Shown: positions 16,198 to 25,361, counted from the first letter of the stretch. The stretch is 64,000 nt of DNA from an uncultured Lachnospiraceae bacterium (GCA_905235745.1 CAJOMN010000001.1:186001-250000); one strand, 5' to 3'. Made by a program: numbers and translations. The notes: generated from the letters alone by a model not told the origin.

Positions 16198-17805
16198 TTA
16201 CCTGTCCCACTTATCACAAAGCGAATTGATCTGATCCGCGAACTTCGCCAGATCCTTGTTCGCGCCGCCTTCATTGTGACTGATGACCGCAAGCAGCCTC
16301 TGTCCTGCTGCAACGAGTCTGTCAAATACGGTCGATGCGGCTCTTGTTTTCTTCTTCGCGCCCTCGATCCTGATGCCTGCTGTCTCTTCGATAAACCCAT
16401 CCGCGATCAGATCATAGCTCGTGCCCGAGAACGGCGCGTATGTGTTGAATCCGTGCTCATCGTGAAGATACGCGGCAAAATCATCCGTCACGGTATCATC
16501 GCCGTGAACAATAAATACCATCTGCGGCTCATTCCTGAATCCGAGCATCCATCTGGTAAGTCCCGCCTTGTCGGCATGACCCGAGACTCCTTCAAGCTTC
16601 ATGATCCTGGCTCTTACTTCTATAGTCTCGCCAAACAGCCGGATTTCCTTCGCTCCATCGACTATCGAGCGTCCGAGCGTTCCTACGGCCTGATATCCGA
16701 CGAACAGTATCGTACATTCCTCACGCCACAGATTATGCTTCAAATGATGCCTGATACGTCCTGCCTCGCACATTCCCGATGCGGATATTATGACTTTCGG
16801 TTCGTTATCAAAGTTGATCTCTTTGGATTCATCACTTGTTATCGCCAGGTTCAGTCCCGGAAATGCGAGCGGGTTGATCCCGCGCTTTACAAGTTCAAGC
16901 GCTTCATCCGAGAAGCATTTGTATATGTTCTTGCTGAACACGCCGGTAGCCTCAACGGCAAGCGGCGAATCAACGTAGACCGGAAAATCGCCAAGATCGT
17001 CAAGCAGATGCTGCTCCTTGATCTGCCTGATATAATACAGTATCTCCTGTGTGCGTCCTACGGCAAACGAAGGAATGACAACATTTCCGCCCTTTGCGAA
17101 TGTGTCCCGTATAATGTATGCAAGTTCACCGGAATAGTCTATGCGTCCCATTTTATGAAGCCTGTCGCCGTAGGTTGATTCGCACAGCACATAATCGGCC
17201 TCGTCAATGGTCTGAAAGTTACGTATGAGCGGCTGATTGACATTGCCTATGTCACCGGAAAAGACGATCTTCCTGGTTGTCCCGTCCTCCGTCAGCCAGA
17301 CCTCAATTGCCGCTGATCCGAGCAGATGCCCTACATCCGTAAATCTTACCGACAGTTCATCGCATATATCGACTTTTGTCCCGTAGCCTACGGGAACGAG
17401 GCATCTGATCGCTCCGTCGGCATCCTCCATCGTATAGAGAGGAACGTATTCCGTTACATCCGACGAACGCTTTGCCTTACGGTTGCGCCATTCGGCCTCC
17501 TGCATCTGAATATGGGCACTGTCGCGAAGCATTATGCTGCACAGATCAACCGTCGCATCGGTCGCATATATCTGCCCCCGGAATCCCTTGGCATACAGAA
17601 GCGGCAATAGACCGGAGTGGTCAATATGCGCGTGGGTCAGGAGCACATAATCGATCTGCGCCGCATCCACAGGCAGCGGTGCGTTCTCATACAGGTTTAT
17701 CCCCTGCTCCATGCCATAATCCACAAGGATGTGCTTATCTCCTGCTTCGAGATAATGACAGCTTCCCGTTACCTCATGGGCAGCACCGATAAATGTTAAC
17801 TTCAT
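16198..17805 (-). CDS. Beta-CASP metallo-beta-lactamase protein (RNase-like)
   Basis: A 535-residue cytosolic protein. The N-terminal metallo-beta-lactamase fold has the HxHxDH motif as THAHIDHSG (about 58-65), the later His in FTDVGHLLGSAAIE and the Asp in VFSGDIGN. The beta-CASP insert contains the ESTYGDR and VIISASGMCEAGRI signatures, and a C-terminal Zn-dependent segment (GVSGHADKAGL, FIVHGDD) completes the fold. This matches the CPSF73/YsiA-like RNA hydrolases of bacteria. It is likely an endo- or exoribonuclease, but bacterial members of this length are poorly characterised. Single gene between the amidase gene and the palindromic repeat. Confidence 0.9.
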   Translation of the reverse strand: MKLTFIGAAHEVTGSCHYLEAGDKHILVDYGMEQGINLYENAPLPVDAAQIDYVLLTHAHIDHSGLLPLLYAKGFRGQIYATDATVDLCSIMLRDSAHIQMQEAEWRNRKAKRSSDVTEYVPLYTMEDADGAIRCLVPVGYGTKVDICDELSVRFTDVGHLLGSAAIEVWLTEDGTTRKIVFSGDIGNVNQPLIRNFQTIDEADYVLCESTYGDRLHKMGRIDYSGELAYIIRDTFAKGGNVVIPSFAVGRTQEILYYIRQIKEQHLLDDLGDFPVYVDSPLAVEATGVFSKNIYKCFSDEALELVKRGINPLAFPGLNLAITSDESKEINFDNEPKVIISASGMCEAGRIRHHLKHNLWREECTILFVGYQAVGTLGRSIVDGAKEIRLFGETIEVRARIMKLEGVSGHADKAGLTRWMLGFRNEPQMVFIVHGDDTVTDDFAAYLHDEHGFNTYAPFSGTSYDLIADGFIEETAGIRIEGAKKKTRAASTVFDRLVAAGQRLLAVISHNEGGANKDLAKFADQINSLCDKWDR

Positions 17806-17837
17806 ACTTTCCGCCTTTCTGTCGCTTTATCCTATGA

Positions 17838-19325
17838 TCAATACCTGTCATAATCGTCCGTCCGGCCGGGCACATCACGGTCTCGTTTCTTTTTCCTGTT
17901 CTTCCGCCGTCTTTTTGACGCGGCGGATATTCCGAGAACGACGGCAACCGCAAGGGTCATGCACCCTATCAGAACGGTCACTATCAGATAAGTATGAGAT
18001 CTTTTGACAGTGGATTTTGTATTCTTATCTATTGCATTTGCTATCGCCGACGTATCGACCTTAGGGACATCTCCTCCGAGCACCCATCCGTCGTCCGTAA
18101 CGGGCGTGTTATCCTCAGGCTCATCGGACTGCGGCTGCTCTTGTGCAACAAGCGCATTATCCTCTTCGTCATCGGGCGCTTCCTCGTCCGCAACAAGTGT
18201 AACGGGTTCGCTGATCCCGTCAAGCTGATATACATTGAATACCTTCGCGGTTATCTTGCCTTCATAACCGGGCTGGATATGAAAGGTCCCTGTAAGCTTT
18301 CCGTTTTTGCCGTCCCACGGCTCAAGCTCGGTAAAGACCGTATCCTTGCTGACATCTCCGGTCATAAGTCCGTAATACATCAGACGGCTCTCATCATCAT
18401 ACGCATACAACGTAAAATCAACATCGCCCTTATTGCTGTTATAGCCGTTGATCTCCAGCCTGACACCTTTCGGCTCCGTATCATCGGGCATGACCGGATC
18501 TTCCGGCTCTTCTATCTCTACAACCGGCCCGACCTCATCCTTTACAACATTCTTCTCAAGACCATAGAACTTCGCAACACCGGTTGCGTCGAGCACACCG
18601 AATCTTCTCCATGCGGCATCGTTCCTCATCCGCTGGTAATCCCTGTCATTATCAAGATATCCGTGTTCGAGTATTATCGTAGGGATACCGGCTGTTACCC
18701 CGTTTCTGATGATTCCGTAATAGTCGCCCTTCTGGCCTATACGTGTTTTGATATCCTTTTCTATGTTGCCGTCCGCCACCCACTCATCCATTATATAACC
18801 GGCAAGCGCGTGGCCTACACCGTAGCATCTTCCGTATGCGGAAGTAAATATCTCCGACCCGAAATAATTATGATGTTCGGACGCATTGTAGTGTATCGAG
18901 ATCAGAACATCGGCATCCACCTCGTCGGCATACTCGACACGCCGGGACAGGGACATCTCCTCATCCCCGTCTCTTGTCAGATACACGTTGACATTTCCGT
19001 ACTCGCTCAGCTCATCATACATGGCAAACGCGGTTATCAGCGTGATATTCTTCTCTTCAAGTCCATGGTAAGACGCGCCCGAATTGGTCTCATCACCGTC
19101 TTCGGATATACCTCCGTGTCCCGGATCGATAACGACAGTGATGCTGTCTTTTGCCATAACGCTGTACTGCGGGTGTACAGCAAACACACCGGTCATGATC
19201 AGAAGACCGATGATCTTCCCGGCACATATAACCGGTTTATGTTGTTTTATAATACCGGCAACCATACAACATATAGTATAACAGAATCGCAGCATATAGT
19301 AAATGTATAGACCATCTGCCCGCAT
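17838..19325 (-). CDS. N-acetylmuramoyl-L-alanine amidase, membrane anchored
   Basis: An Amidase_3 enzyme cutting the bond between MurNAc and the stem peptide. The catalytic domain follows a signal/anchor helix (IIGLLIMTGVFAVHP). Zn-binding residues: His in VVIDPGHGG, Glu in GLEEKNITL, His in VLISIHYNAS, and a catalytic Glu in TIILEHGYLDN. A beta-rich domain follows, then a Glu/Asp-rich linker and a C-terminal membrane helix (TYLIVTVLIGCMTLAVAVVL) with a basic cytosolic tail, so it is tethered at both ends. The start is uncertain: ATG at 19325, 19295 or 19262 are in frame with no clear ribosome-binding site, and a TATACT hexamer lies inside the longest form. Confidence 0.88.
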   Translation of the reverse strand: MRADGLYIYYMLRFCYTICCMVAGIIKQHKPVICAGKIIGLLIMTGVFAVHPQYSVMAKDSITVVIDPGHGGISEDGDETNSGASYHGLEEKNITLITAFAMYDELSEYGNVNVYLTRDGDEEMSLSRRVEYADEVDADVLISIHYNASEHHNYFGSEIFTSAYGRCYGVGHALAGYIMDEWVADGNIEKDIKTRIGQKGDYYGIIRNGVTAGIPTIILEHGYLDNDRDYQRMRNDAAWRRFGVLDATGVAKFYGLEKNVVKDEVGPVVEIEEPEDPVMPDDTEPKGVRLEINGYNSNKGDVDFTLYAYDDESRLMYYGLMTGDVSKDTVFTELEPWDGKNGKLTGTFHIQPGYEGKITAKVFNVYQLDGISEPVTLVADEEAPDDEEDNALVAQEQPQSDEPEDNTPVTDDGWVLGGDVPKVDTSAIANAIDKNTKSTVKRSHTYLIVTVLIGCMTLAVAVVLGISAASKRRRKNRKKKRDRDVPGRTDDYDRY

Positions 19326-19351
19326 ATATTGAGCAACATCAGTTTCCGTCC

Positions 19352-19382
19352 TATAGTGAACGAATCCTGCCCGTTCACTATA
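19352..19382. repeat. Inverted repeat, 11-bp arms
   Basis: tatagtgaacg and cgttcactata enclose a 9-nt loop between the amidase gene and the noncoding transcript's terminator. There is no U-tract, so it is not a standard terminator. Similar half-sites (cgttcactata near 32790, agtgaacgaatc near 58785) occur elsewhere in the window. Confidence 0.55.
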
Positions 19383-19400
19383 ACTATAACTCTAAATCCG

Positions 19401-19441
19401 AAAAAGTAAAAGCGGATGCCGATCATTCAACCTGCATCCGC
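19401..19441 (-). terminator. Intrinsic terminator of the noncoding RNA
   Basis: On the minus strand GCGGATGC (19434-19441) pairs with GCATCCGC (19412-19419), followed by TTTTACTTTTT. Stem, spacing and U-tract fit a Rho-independent terminator. Confidence 0.82.
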
Positions 19442-19729
19442 CTCTACTTCGAGACTGTATCCAATGGACTGTACCTCCGATCAATATCCCAAGTTCTACG
19501 ATACTTCACCTGACCCTTCATATCAGGTATTCATTGTATACTGTGTTACCTTATTCACTTGTCATTCTACCGGAACTGCATTGTCATGATGCATACTCTG
19601 TGTGCTCCCCGGCACCCGCATCTTCGCTTTACATCGCGCTTTCCTTGTCGTAGATATTCTCTATATCAATTCGTATCGTCTCTAAACCCGGGATTTCAAA
19701 TATCATACACTATGTGTTTCACTTGAAAT

Positions 19730-19804
19730 CTAAATCTTAGGTTTTAGGTGGTCCGTACCTCCTTTTCTCGGATTCGGATCCTGTCCTTCGCGGATCCTTG
19801 TCAT
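19730..19804 (-). CDS. Possible 24-residue leader peptide in the noncoding transcript
   Basis: ATG 19802-19804 opens 24 codons (MTRIREGQDPNPRKGG...) ending TAG at 19730-19732. AGAGG (19811-19815) is six bases upstream, correctly spaced, about 15 nt from the predicted transcript start. A second ATG four bases earlier opens a different 23-codon frame that is too close to the site. The product is very basic and not signal-like. It could be a regulatory leader peptide, a small protein, or chance within an RNA. Confidence 0.35.
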   Translation of the reverse strand: MTRIREGQDPNPRKGGTDHLKPKI

Positions 19805-19833
19805 TCATAACCTCTGTTTCTTTCTATGGTTGT

Positions 19834-19862
19834 ATTATATAATCGTATTCTCTAATTGTCAA
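19834..19862 (-). promoter_or_regulatory. Perfect sigma-A promoter for the noncoding RNA
   Basis: Minus-strand TTGACA (19857-19862), a 17-nt spacer, then TATAAT (19834-19839): exact consensus at ideal spacing, embedded in A+T-rich upstream DNA (a likely UP element). Expected start is near 19827. This is the strongest promoter visible in the window and implies an abundant transcript. Confidence 0.88.
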
Positions 19863-19943
19863 TACAATTTTTGAAAAAAATTATATTTTTTTAAAAAGAT
19901 TTTCTAAATGTTATGAATATTCTGACATTTATAGCCTGATATC

Positions 19944-20408
19944 TTACATATATCCGGCTATTATACTGCCCGCATCATCGGGAGAGGCTGATACGGACAA
20001 TACCGCATACCTTCCGTTTACCTTGATAACGGCAGAATTAAGCTTCGTAAGCTCTTCGGGAACATAGTCGGTAAAGCTTTCGATCTGTTCGGCAACCCTT
20101 GTCCTGAGCGCTTCCGCTGCCTTTTGCGCGTCTTCTTCGGTAGCGCATTCCATAACGACGATCTCTTCCGCGGTAGCTCCACTCCCTTCATAGATCGCGG
20201 CCTTCGTGATATCTATCCCCGACAGGTTGAGGAACATCCCGGCAGTATCAATGTCGAGCGGCATGAGCGTATCTTCATACGTTATCTTATCATTAAGATC
20301 CGATGCCAGCGCATCAACATCAAAATCCGCCGCCTTTTTGCCGCATGCACCGAGCACCAATGCAGCCGTAGCGGCTGCGATCACAAACAGTCCATTCTTT
20401 CTCATCAT
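19944..20408 (-). CDS. DUF4358 lipoprotein
   Basis: A 154-residue lipoprotein with lipobox LGAC; ATG 20408 has AGGAG upstream (an overlapping earlier ATG is less likely). The mature part (FDVDALASDLNDKITYEDTL ... GIDITKAAIYEGSGATAEEI ... ECATEEDAQKAAEALRTRV) fits DUF4358, a family of secreted lipoproteins of unknown function in Clostridia. It is the last gene of the glyA/MBOAT/DHHW/SGNH operon. In my knowledge DUF4358 proteins often accompany MBOAT acyltransferases, suggesting a role in exported glycan or wall acylation. Confidence 0.82.
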   Translation of the reverse strand: MMRKNGLFVIAAATAALVLGACGKKAADFDVDALASDLNDKITYEDTLMPLDIDTAGMFLNLSGIDITKAAIYEGSGATAEEIVVMECATEEDAQKAAEALRTRVAEQIESFTDYVPEELTKLNSAVIKVNGRYAVLSVSASPDDAGSIIAGYM

Positions 20409-20419
20409 CTTATCTCCTC

Positions 20420-21532
20420 TCATTCTATTACAATTCCGTGTTCAAACAGATATTCTTTCCACAGCTTCATATACTCGGGCTTCAGGTGTATGCCGTCGCC
20501 CGTCATCTCCGGCCGGAGGTTCCCGTCAGCGTCCGAAAGGAACGGCCCGGCATCAAGAAAATACGCTTTCTGCTCCCGGGCAAACTGCTCGAGTGCAGCG
20601 TTTCTTGCCGCTATGTTGGCATTGTTATGGGCGCTGTCCGTGTTTGATTTTTCCAGCGTAACCGGAAGTATCGCATGAACAAATATTATCGCTCTCGGCT
20701 CATACTCGCGGATCCTGGCGATAAGATCCGCATAGGTCTTCTCGAAGTTCTCCTCGGTGCCGTATCCAAGCTCATTGAGCCCGACCTTGATATACACTTT
20801 TGTAAAAGCGTCATAAGGCATGGCGTCAAATATCGGAACCTTACCGTTCTCGGTCTGAACCACATCCGTAGTCTCGTATTTGTATACATGGAAGCCCGTT
20901 GCGCAGTAATACGTTGCCGGAATACCGGACCAGAATCCGAACCCCTGCAGCCTCGAATCTCCTATGAAGAGTGCATCCGTAAAATAGCTTTCGTCCACAG
21001 TCGTAAACGGCAGCGGATAATCGGCAAGAGGATCTATGACGACGGGAGCCGTATCATCGGCAACATCGATGACATCTTCGCTTCCGGCCTTTGCGATCGA
21101 TCCCGCGCCTTCGTAACCGGAATCTATTGTCTGTCCGTAATCTCCCGGATCATCCTCCGGCTCTTCCTGCTCCGGGGGTACAGCATCTTCACCATCGGCG
21201 GTATCTTCATCCGCGATCTCGATTGCGGACTCTCCGGGCTCCTCATTCTGTGCAACGGCAACATCCATTTCCCTGGCAAATACTATCGCACCAAGCTCCC
21301 CGAGCGTTCTTCCTTCATCCCAGAGAGCCAGCCCGATACCGCCTGCCATGGCAAGGATAACAGACACGATCATCACAACCGCAACGGATACAATCCTTAT
21401 CGCGACAGTCTTCTCCGACGGCTCCTCTCTTCCTTGTTCCGGCACCTTTATGCCTTCATCGTCTTGCGGATATATCTGTCTGATCCTGCGCGGATCGTCT
21501 TTTTTATTATTGCCTTTATTCTGTCTGCTCAT
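20420..21532 (-). CDS. Membrane-anchored SGNH/GDSL hydrolase
   Basis: A 370-residue protein: basic cytosolic N-terminus, one membrane helix (VAIRIVSVAVVMIVSVILAM), an acidic extracellular linker of about 100 residues, then an SGNH domain. Catalytic blocks are complete: Ser in FIGDSRLQGFG, Asn in VGLNELGYG, and Asp/His in GDGIHLKPEY. Members hydrolyse or transfer acyl esters. It overlaps the DHHW gene by 4 nt and follows an MBOAT acyltransferase, the usual pairing for O-acetylation of an extracellular polymer (compare PatA/PatB and AlgI/AlgJ/AlgX). The target polymer is unknown. Confidence 0.88.
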   Translation of the reverse strand: MSRQNKGNNKKDDPRRIRQIYPQDDEGIKVPEQGREEPSEKTVAIRIVSVAVVMIVSVILAMAGGIGLALWDEGRTLGELGAIVFAREMDVAVAQNEEPGESAIEIADEDTADGEDAVPPEQEEPEDDPGDYGQTIDSGYEGAGSIAKAGSEDVIDVADDTAPVVIDPLADYPLPFTTVDESYFTDALFIGDSRLQGFGFWSGIPATYYCATGFHVYKYETTDVVQTENGKVPIFDAMPYDAFTKVYIKVGLNELGYGTEENFEKTYADLIARIREYEPRAIIFVHAILPVTLEKSNTDSAHNNANIAARNAALEQFAREQKAYFLDAGPFLSDADGNLRPEMTGDGIHLKPEYMKLWKEYLFEHGIVIE

Positions 21533-22656
21533 CTGCTTACCAGCTTGTAAAAGTGATTATCGTCGTTAATAAACGACATGTTATACACGAGAAGTATGTC
21601 CGCATCCTCATCCCCGGCGATCTCTTCCGATACGCTTCCTCCGAAATACCGCAGATCTATCACGGTAATATTATCATAATTCATCACGAGATAGGGAATC
21701 AAGCAGTTTGCGTAAGAATCTTTGAAAATATACAGATTCTTTCCGATGCCCTTGTCGGCGTGCACGACGCACTTCCCGTCGTTTCCGTACATAAACGCCC
21801 CGTATTTGTCAAATCCGCCGAACCCGGCCGTATCGATAAGATCATGCTCCGACCGGTCGGAAAGCTCAAGCTCATCTACCGGTACATCATAATACTCTAT
21901 CGTATCCGCAAGTACAAACGGCCCCTTATATCTGGCATAAAACGTCCCGAGAAAATCATACACCTCGTGTCTCTCATACCTGCCAATGTCCTGCCTGTCA
22001 AGACCCATGCTTTCCGCTATAGCCGCATAAGCATATCCCGCGCCTCTTGTTGTCCAGTGATGATCGGTCCGGTAATATATATTATCGGACCTGTTTTCCG
22101 ATAATATGTCATACATATCTATGATATGCGCGTTTTTACTGCCCGCAAGCGCTGCCCCCAGTTCATCCGCAAGCGCTGCCTCGTCAAGTACCGGCATGCC
22201 AACAGGAAGGTCTTCGGCATTGACCCAAACGGAAGTCGGCGCAACGGCTATATACACGTCCCTTCCGGCACCTGCCGCAAAATCGCCTATCGCGGCAATG
22301 TTCTTATGTGCGTTGGCTGATACCGCCATTGTTTTATCAAAGAGCAGACCCCTCTGTCCTCTTGCTATCCCGTTATTCTCGGAAGATCCGGTCGCCCACA
22401 CGAAGGCGGCCTTGCATCTGACAAGAATGTCGCGAAACGGTACCTGTTCGTTCGTATACGTTTCAAAGCTCTCCATATACGATCCGTCGGCAACGGAAGG
22501 TGCCGAAACAGCAGGGCGCTGCTGCAGGAATCTGTTTTCCATCTGCGAATACTCATTATCCGGGCAAATGAGATATCCCGCAAACATTGCGGCGCATATC
22601 CCGAAGAACAGCACCACGACCGGATATTCAATTATGTATCGTAACGTCTTATTCAT
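21529..22656 (-). CDS. DHHW family protein (AlgJ/AlgX-like)
   Basis: A 375-residue protein with an N-terminal signal-anchor (IIEYPVVVLFFGICAAMFAGY) and an extracellular domain of the DHHW/ALGX SGNH-like type. The naming motif is present as RTDHHWTTRGAGYAY. A GxxGLLF-like segment (RGQRGLLFDKTM) and the late Ser in IFKDSYANCLIPYLV, where AlgJ/AlgX have their nucleophile, are also visible. It likely accepts acyl groups from the MBOAT partner encoded 12 nt upstream and passes them to a surface polymer. Its stop overlaps the next hydrolase start. Confidence 0.88.
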   Translation of the reverse strand: MNKTLRYIIEYPVVVLFFGICAAMFAGYLICPDNEYSQMENRFLQQRPAVSAPSVADGSYMESFETYTNEQVPFRDILVRCKAAFVWATGSSENNGIARGQRGLLFDKTMAVSANAHKNIAAIGDFAAGAGRDVYIAVAPTSVWVNAEDLPVGMPVLDEAALADELGAALAGSKNAHIIDMYDILSENRSDNIYYRTDHHWTTRGAGYAYAAIAESMGLDRQDIGRYERHEVYDFLGTFYARYKGPFVLADTIEYYDVPVDELELSDRSEHDLIDTAGFGGFDKYGAFMYGNDGKCVVHADKGIGKNLYIFKDSYANCLIPYLVMNYDNITVIDLRYFGGSVSEEIAGDEDADILLVYNMSFINDDNHFYKLVSR

Positions 22657-22668
22657 GACCGGACATCC

Positions 22669-24063
22669 TTAAAAGCGGAAATATAAAAATGGGTTATATG
22701 CGGCATCCGCAAGAAAGCAGACGCTTGCAAACAGCAGTATCAATACGATGCCGCACCTTGCCGTCTTCGACTCCAGTCCGTCAAACCACCTCGAAGCGGA
22801 AGGCGTAGAGAATATACACCCCAGCACTATGACCGTGCCGTAGTTTCTGAGATAATACACCGCGTCCCGGCAATCGGCCGCCGCCTGCGGCGAAAACAGT
22901 CTTGTCATATATACTCCGAGCTGCGTAAAATCCGTGATCGCAAAAATCATCCATGACAGGCCGATAAGCAAAAGAGAATATATCCTTGAGAACACGGTAT
23001 GCCTTTCAAGAAAACCCGAAAGAAATGATTTTTCCAGAGTAAGGAAGACGAAGAAGAACATTCCCCAGCATATAAAATTCCAGCCGGCCCCGTGCCAGAA
23101 TCCTGTCAGGAACCAGACTATGAACAGGTTAACATAAGTCCTGATCTTTCCTTTCCGGTTTCCGCCGAGCGGGATATAGACATACTCCCGGAACCATCCC
23201 GACAGTGTAATATGCCATCTCCTCCAGAACTCGGTGAGAGATCTCGATATATACGGGTGGTCAAAATTGCGCGGGATCGTAAAACCGAGCATCGAGCCAA
23301 GACCGATCGCCATGAGCGAATAACCGTTAAAATCAAAATAGATCTGGAGCGTATAGGCGATCACGCCGAGCCATGCAAGCGGCATCGATATATTCGCGTA
23401 TCCGATCGCTTCCAGATCATTCCACAGCGCCCCCGCGTTATTGGCGATGAGCACCTTCGAAGCGAGCCCGAACACAAATATCGTGATGCCGTCCGAGACT
23501 GCCTGCCACGTTATCCTGCGCTCATGAAGCTTTTCGCTTACCTGCGAATATACAACTATCGGTCCCGCGATAAGCTGTGGGAACATTACAAGATAAGTCC
23601 CGAGAGTCAGTATGTTCTTCTCGGCATCTATCCTGCCCCTGTACAGATCTATTATATAGGATGCTATCTGGAACGTGTAAAAACTGATGCCGAGAGGAAG
23701 CGTAAATCCCGGATCACGCAGTATGTTTCCGAATACGGCATTGATGTTTGCCACAAAGAATCCCGTGTACTTGAATACAAAGAGCATTCCGAAATCATAG
23801 ATGAGCGCCGCCGCAAAGATCAGCTTCCTGACGCGGGGCATATCATGCCTGTCGGAGCACGACCACGCCATCATCACTCCCGCGCCCCAGTTGACGATTA
23901 TCGACGCAAAGATAAGGAGAAGATACGACGGCTCTCCCCACGCATAAAAAACAATACTGCCCAGAAAAAGCGCAGTATTGCGTAATCTTGCCGGAACAAG
24001 ATAATATACGGTAAAAAATACCGGTATGAACCAGAACAGAAACAAAAGGCTCGAAAAGACCAT
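22669..24063 (-). CDS. MBOAT O-acyltransferase (AlgI/DltB-like)
   Basis: A 464-residue integral membrane protein with about 10-12 helices. Typical AlgI motifs: FYAWGEPSYLLLI near the N-terminus, GISFYTFQIASYIIDLYRG, PQLIAGPIVVY, YFDFNGYSLMAIGLG, a WRRWHITLSGWFREYVYIPL block, and catalytic His in FLTGFWHGAGWNF. The family moves acyl groups from a cytosolic donor across the membrane to an exported acceptor. It starts 8 nt after the glyA stop with no clear ribosome-binding site, so it probably relies on translational coupling. Partners follow: DHHW, SGNH and DUF4358 proteins. Confidence 0.93.
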   Translation of the reverse strand: MVFSSLLFLFWFIPVFFTVYYLVPARLRNTALFLGSIVFYAWGEPSYLLLIFASIIVNWGAGVMMAWSCSDRHDMPRVRKLIFAAALIYDFGMLFVFKYTGFFVANINAVFGNILRDPGFTLPLGISFYTFQIASYIIDLYRGRIDAEKNILTLGTYLVMFPQLIAGPIVVYSQVSEKLHERRITWQAVSDGITIFVFGLASKVLIANNAGALWNDLEAIGYANISMPLAWLGVIAYTLQIYFDFNGYSLMAIGLGSMLGFTIPRNFDHPYISRSLTEFWRRWHITLSGWFREYVYIPLGGNRKGKIRTYVNLFIVWFLTGFWHGAGWNFICWGMFFFVFLTLEKSFLSGFLERHTVFSRIYSLLLIGLSWMIFAITDFTQLGVYMTRLFSPQAAADCRDAVYYLRNYGTVIVLGCIFSTPSASRWFDGLESKTARCGIVLILLFASVCFLADAAYNPFLYFRF

Positions 24064-24071
24064 ATTATTAA

Positions 24072-25313
24072 TTACATGCAGAGAGGATATTTCGCAGTGA
24101 TATCATCTACGATCGCGCGTGCAGGCGCAACTCCCGCTTCCTTGTCATTAACGACATATGCTATAGCTTCGGCGATCCGGTCCATGTCACCGGTATTAAG
24201 TCCGCGTGACGTAACCGCAGGAGTACCGAGCCTGATCCCGCTTGTGACAAAAGGCTTCTGCGGATCATTCGGAACAGTGTTCTTATTGGCGGTAATATGA
24301 GCCTCGTCAAGGAGCTTTTCGATCTCCTTGCCTGTAAGGTTCTGGGGGCGCAGATCAAGAAGCATCAAATGGTTATCGGTTCCCCCCGATACGATCGACA
24401 AGCCTCTCTTCTGCAGTCCTTCGCAAAGCGCCTTGGCATTCGCGACAATGTTCCTGCCGTACTCTTTGAACTCCGGAGAAAGAGCCTCCTTGAAGCAGAC
24501 GGCCTTTGCCGCTATTACATGCATGAGGGGTCCTCCCTGAATGCCGGGGAATATGGCCTTATTGAAATTGAACTTGTCGGCTGCCTCCTGATTGCACATG
24601 ATCATGCCTCCGCGGGGTCCGCGGAGCGTCTTGTGAGTCGTCGTTGTTACAACATCCGCGATCCCTATCGGGGTTTCATGCATCCCCGTCGCTACCAGTC
24701 CCGCGATATGGGCTATATCGACCATCATGTAGGCGCCGACCTTATCGCATATCTGTCTGATGCGGGCAAAATCAATCGTTCTCGCATATGCGCTCGCCCC
24801 CGCAAGGATCATCTTCGGCTTGCATTCGATGGCTATTCTCTCCATCTCGTCATAATCTATAAATCCGTCATCATTTACACCGTAATGAACGCAGTTAAAG
24901 TATTTACCCGAAATGTTCACGGGTGATCCGTGCGACAGGTGACCGCCGTGGTCAAGATTCATTCCCATATAGGTGTCTCCCGGCTCAAGCATTGCAAAGA
25001 ATGCCGCGAGATTAGCCTGCGCTCCGGAATGCGGCTGAACATTGACATAATCGCATCCGAACAGCTTCTTTGCTCTTTCCCTTGCAAGGTCTTCAACAAC
25101 GTCGACACATTCGCAGCCGCCGTAATATCTCTTTCCCGGATAACCTTCCGCGTACTTGTTCGTAAGCGGCGAACCCATTGCCGCCATAACCACACGGCTT
25201 ACCCAGTTTTCCGATGCGATAAGTTCAATGTGACTGTTCTGTCTTGCCATTTCGGCTTCGATCGCTTCTGCTATCTCCGGATCAGCTGCCCTGACTTCAT
25301 CGAGTGAATACAT
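24072..25313 (-). CDS. glyA: Serine hydroxymethyltransferase
   Basis: A 413-residue PLP enzyme converting serine plus tetrahydrofolate to glycine and methylene-tetrahydrofolate, the one-carbon donor used by ThyA. ATG 25313 ([18 protein letters not shown]) follows AAAGGACGG; a start 10 codons earlier is unlikely. Motifs: [42 protein letters not shown] and the PLP lysine in [14 protein letters not shown]. Length and sequence are normal. It leads the acyltransferase operon, probably through co-transcription rather than shared function. Confidence 0.96.
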   Translation of the reverse strand: MYSLDEVRAADPEIAEAIEAEMARQNSHIELIASENWVSRVVMAAMGSPLTNKYAEGYPGKRYYGGCECVDVVEDLARERAKKLFGCDYVNVQPHSGAQANLAAFFAMLEPGDTYMGMNLDHGGHLSHGSPVNISGKYFNCVHYGVNDDGFIDYDEMERIAIECKPKMILAGASAYARTIDFARIRQICDKVGAYMMVDIAHIAGLVATGMHETPIGIADVVTTTTHKTLRGPRGGMIMCNQEAADKFNFNKAIFPGIQGGPLMHVIAAKAVCFKEALSPEFKEYGRNIVANAKALCEGLQKRGLSIVSGGTDNHLMLLDLRPQNLTGKEIEKLLDEAHITANKNTVPNDPQKPFVTSGIRLGTPAVTSRGLNTGDMDRIAEAIAYVVNDKEAGVAPARAIVDDITAKYPLCM

Positions 25314-25361
25314 ATTATTTCCGTCCTTTCCATTAATAAGCACAATTATATAGAAAAACTC

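Larger units (their letters stand above)
19401..19827 (-). ncRNA. Probable structured noncoding RNA, about 430 nt
   Basis: The 618-nt stretch 19326-19943 has no substantial gene. It contains a minus-strand unit with a perfect promoter and a strong terminator, giving a transcript from about 19827 to about 19401. Beyond a 24-codon ORF near the 5' end the RNA has no long frame. It contains local hairpins (atttcaag...tttgaaat; gtgccggggagcac) and two related motifs, AGGAGGTACGGACCACC and CGGAGGTACAGTCCATTGG. It lacks the signatures I know for tmRNA, RNase P RNA, SRP RNA and common riboswitches. It might be a known large Firmicutes RNA that I cannot recognise by eye. Confidence 0.6.

Noticed and set aside
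17994-19310. 438-codon plus-strand frame antisense to the amidase gene
   Set aside because: The amidase on the other strand has full catalytic motifs; the antisense frame is a by-product of codon bias.
20675-21550. 291-codon plus-strand frame antisense to the SGNH hydrolase gene
   Set aside because: Low-complexity, Arg/Ile-rich translation without motifs; antisense shadow.
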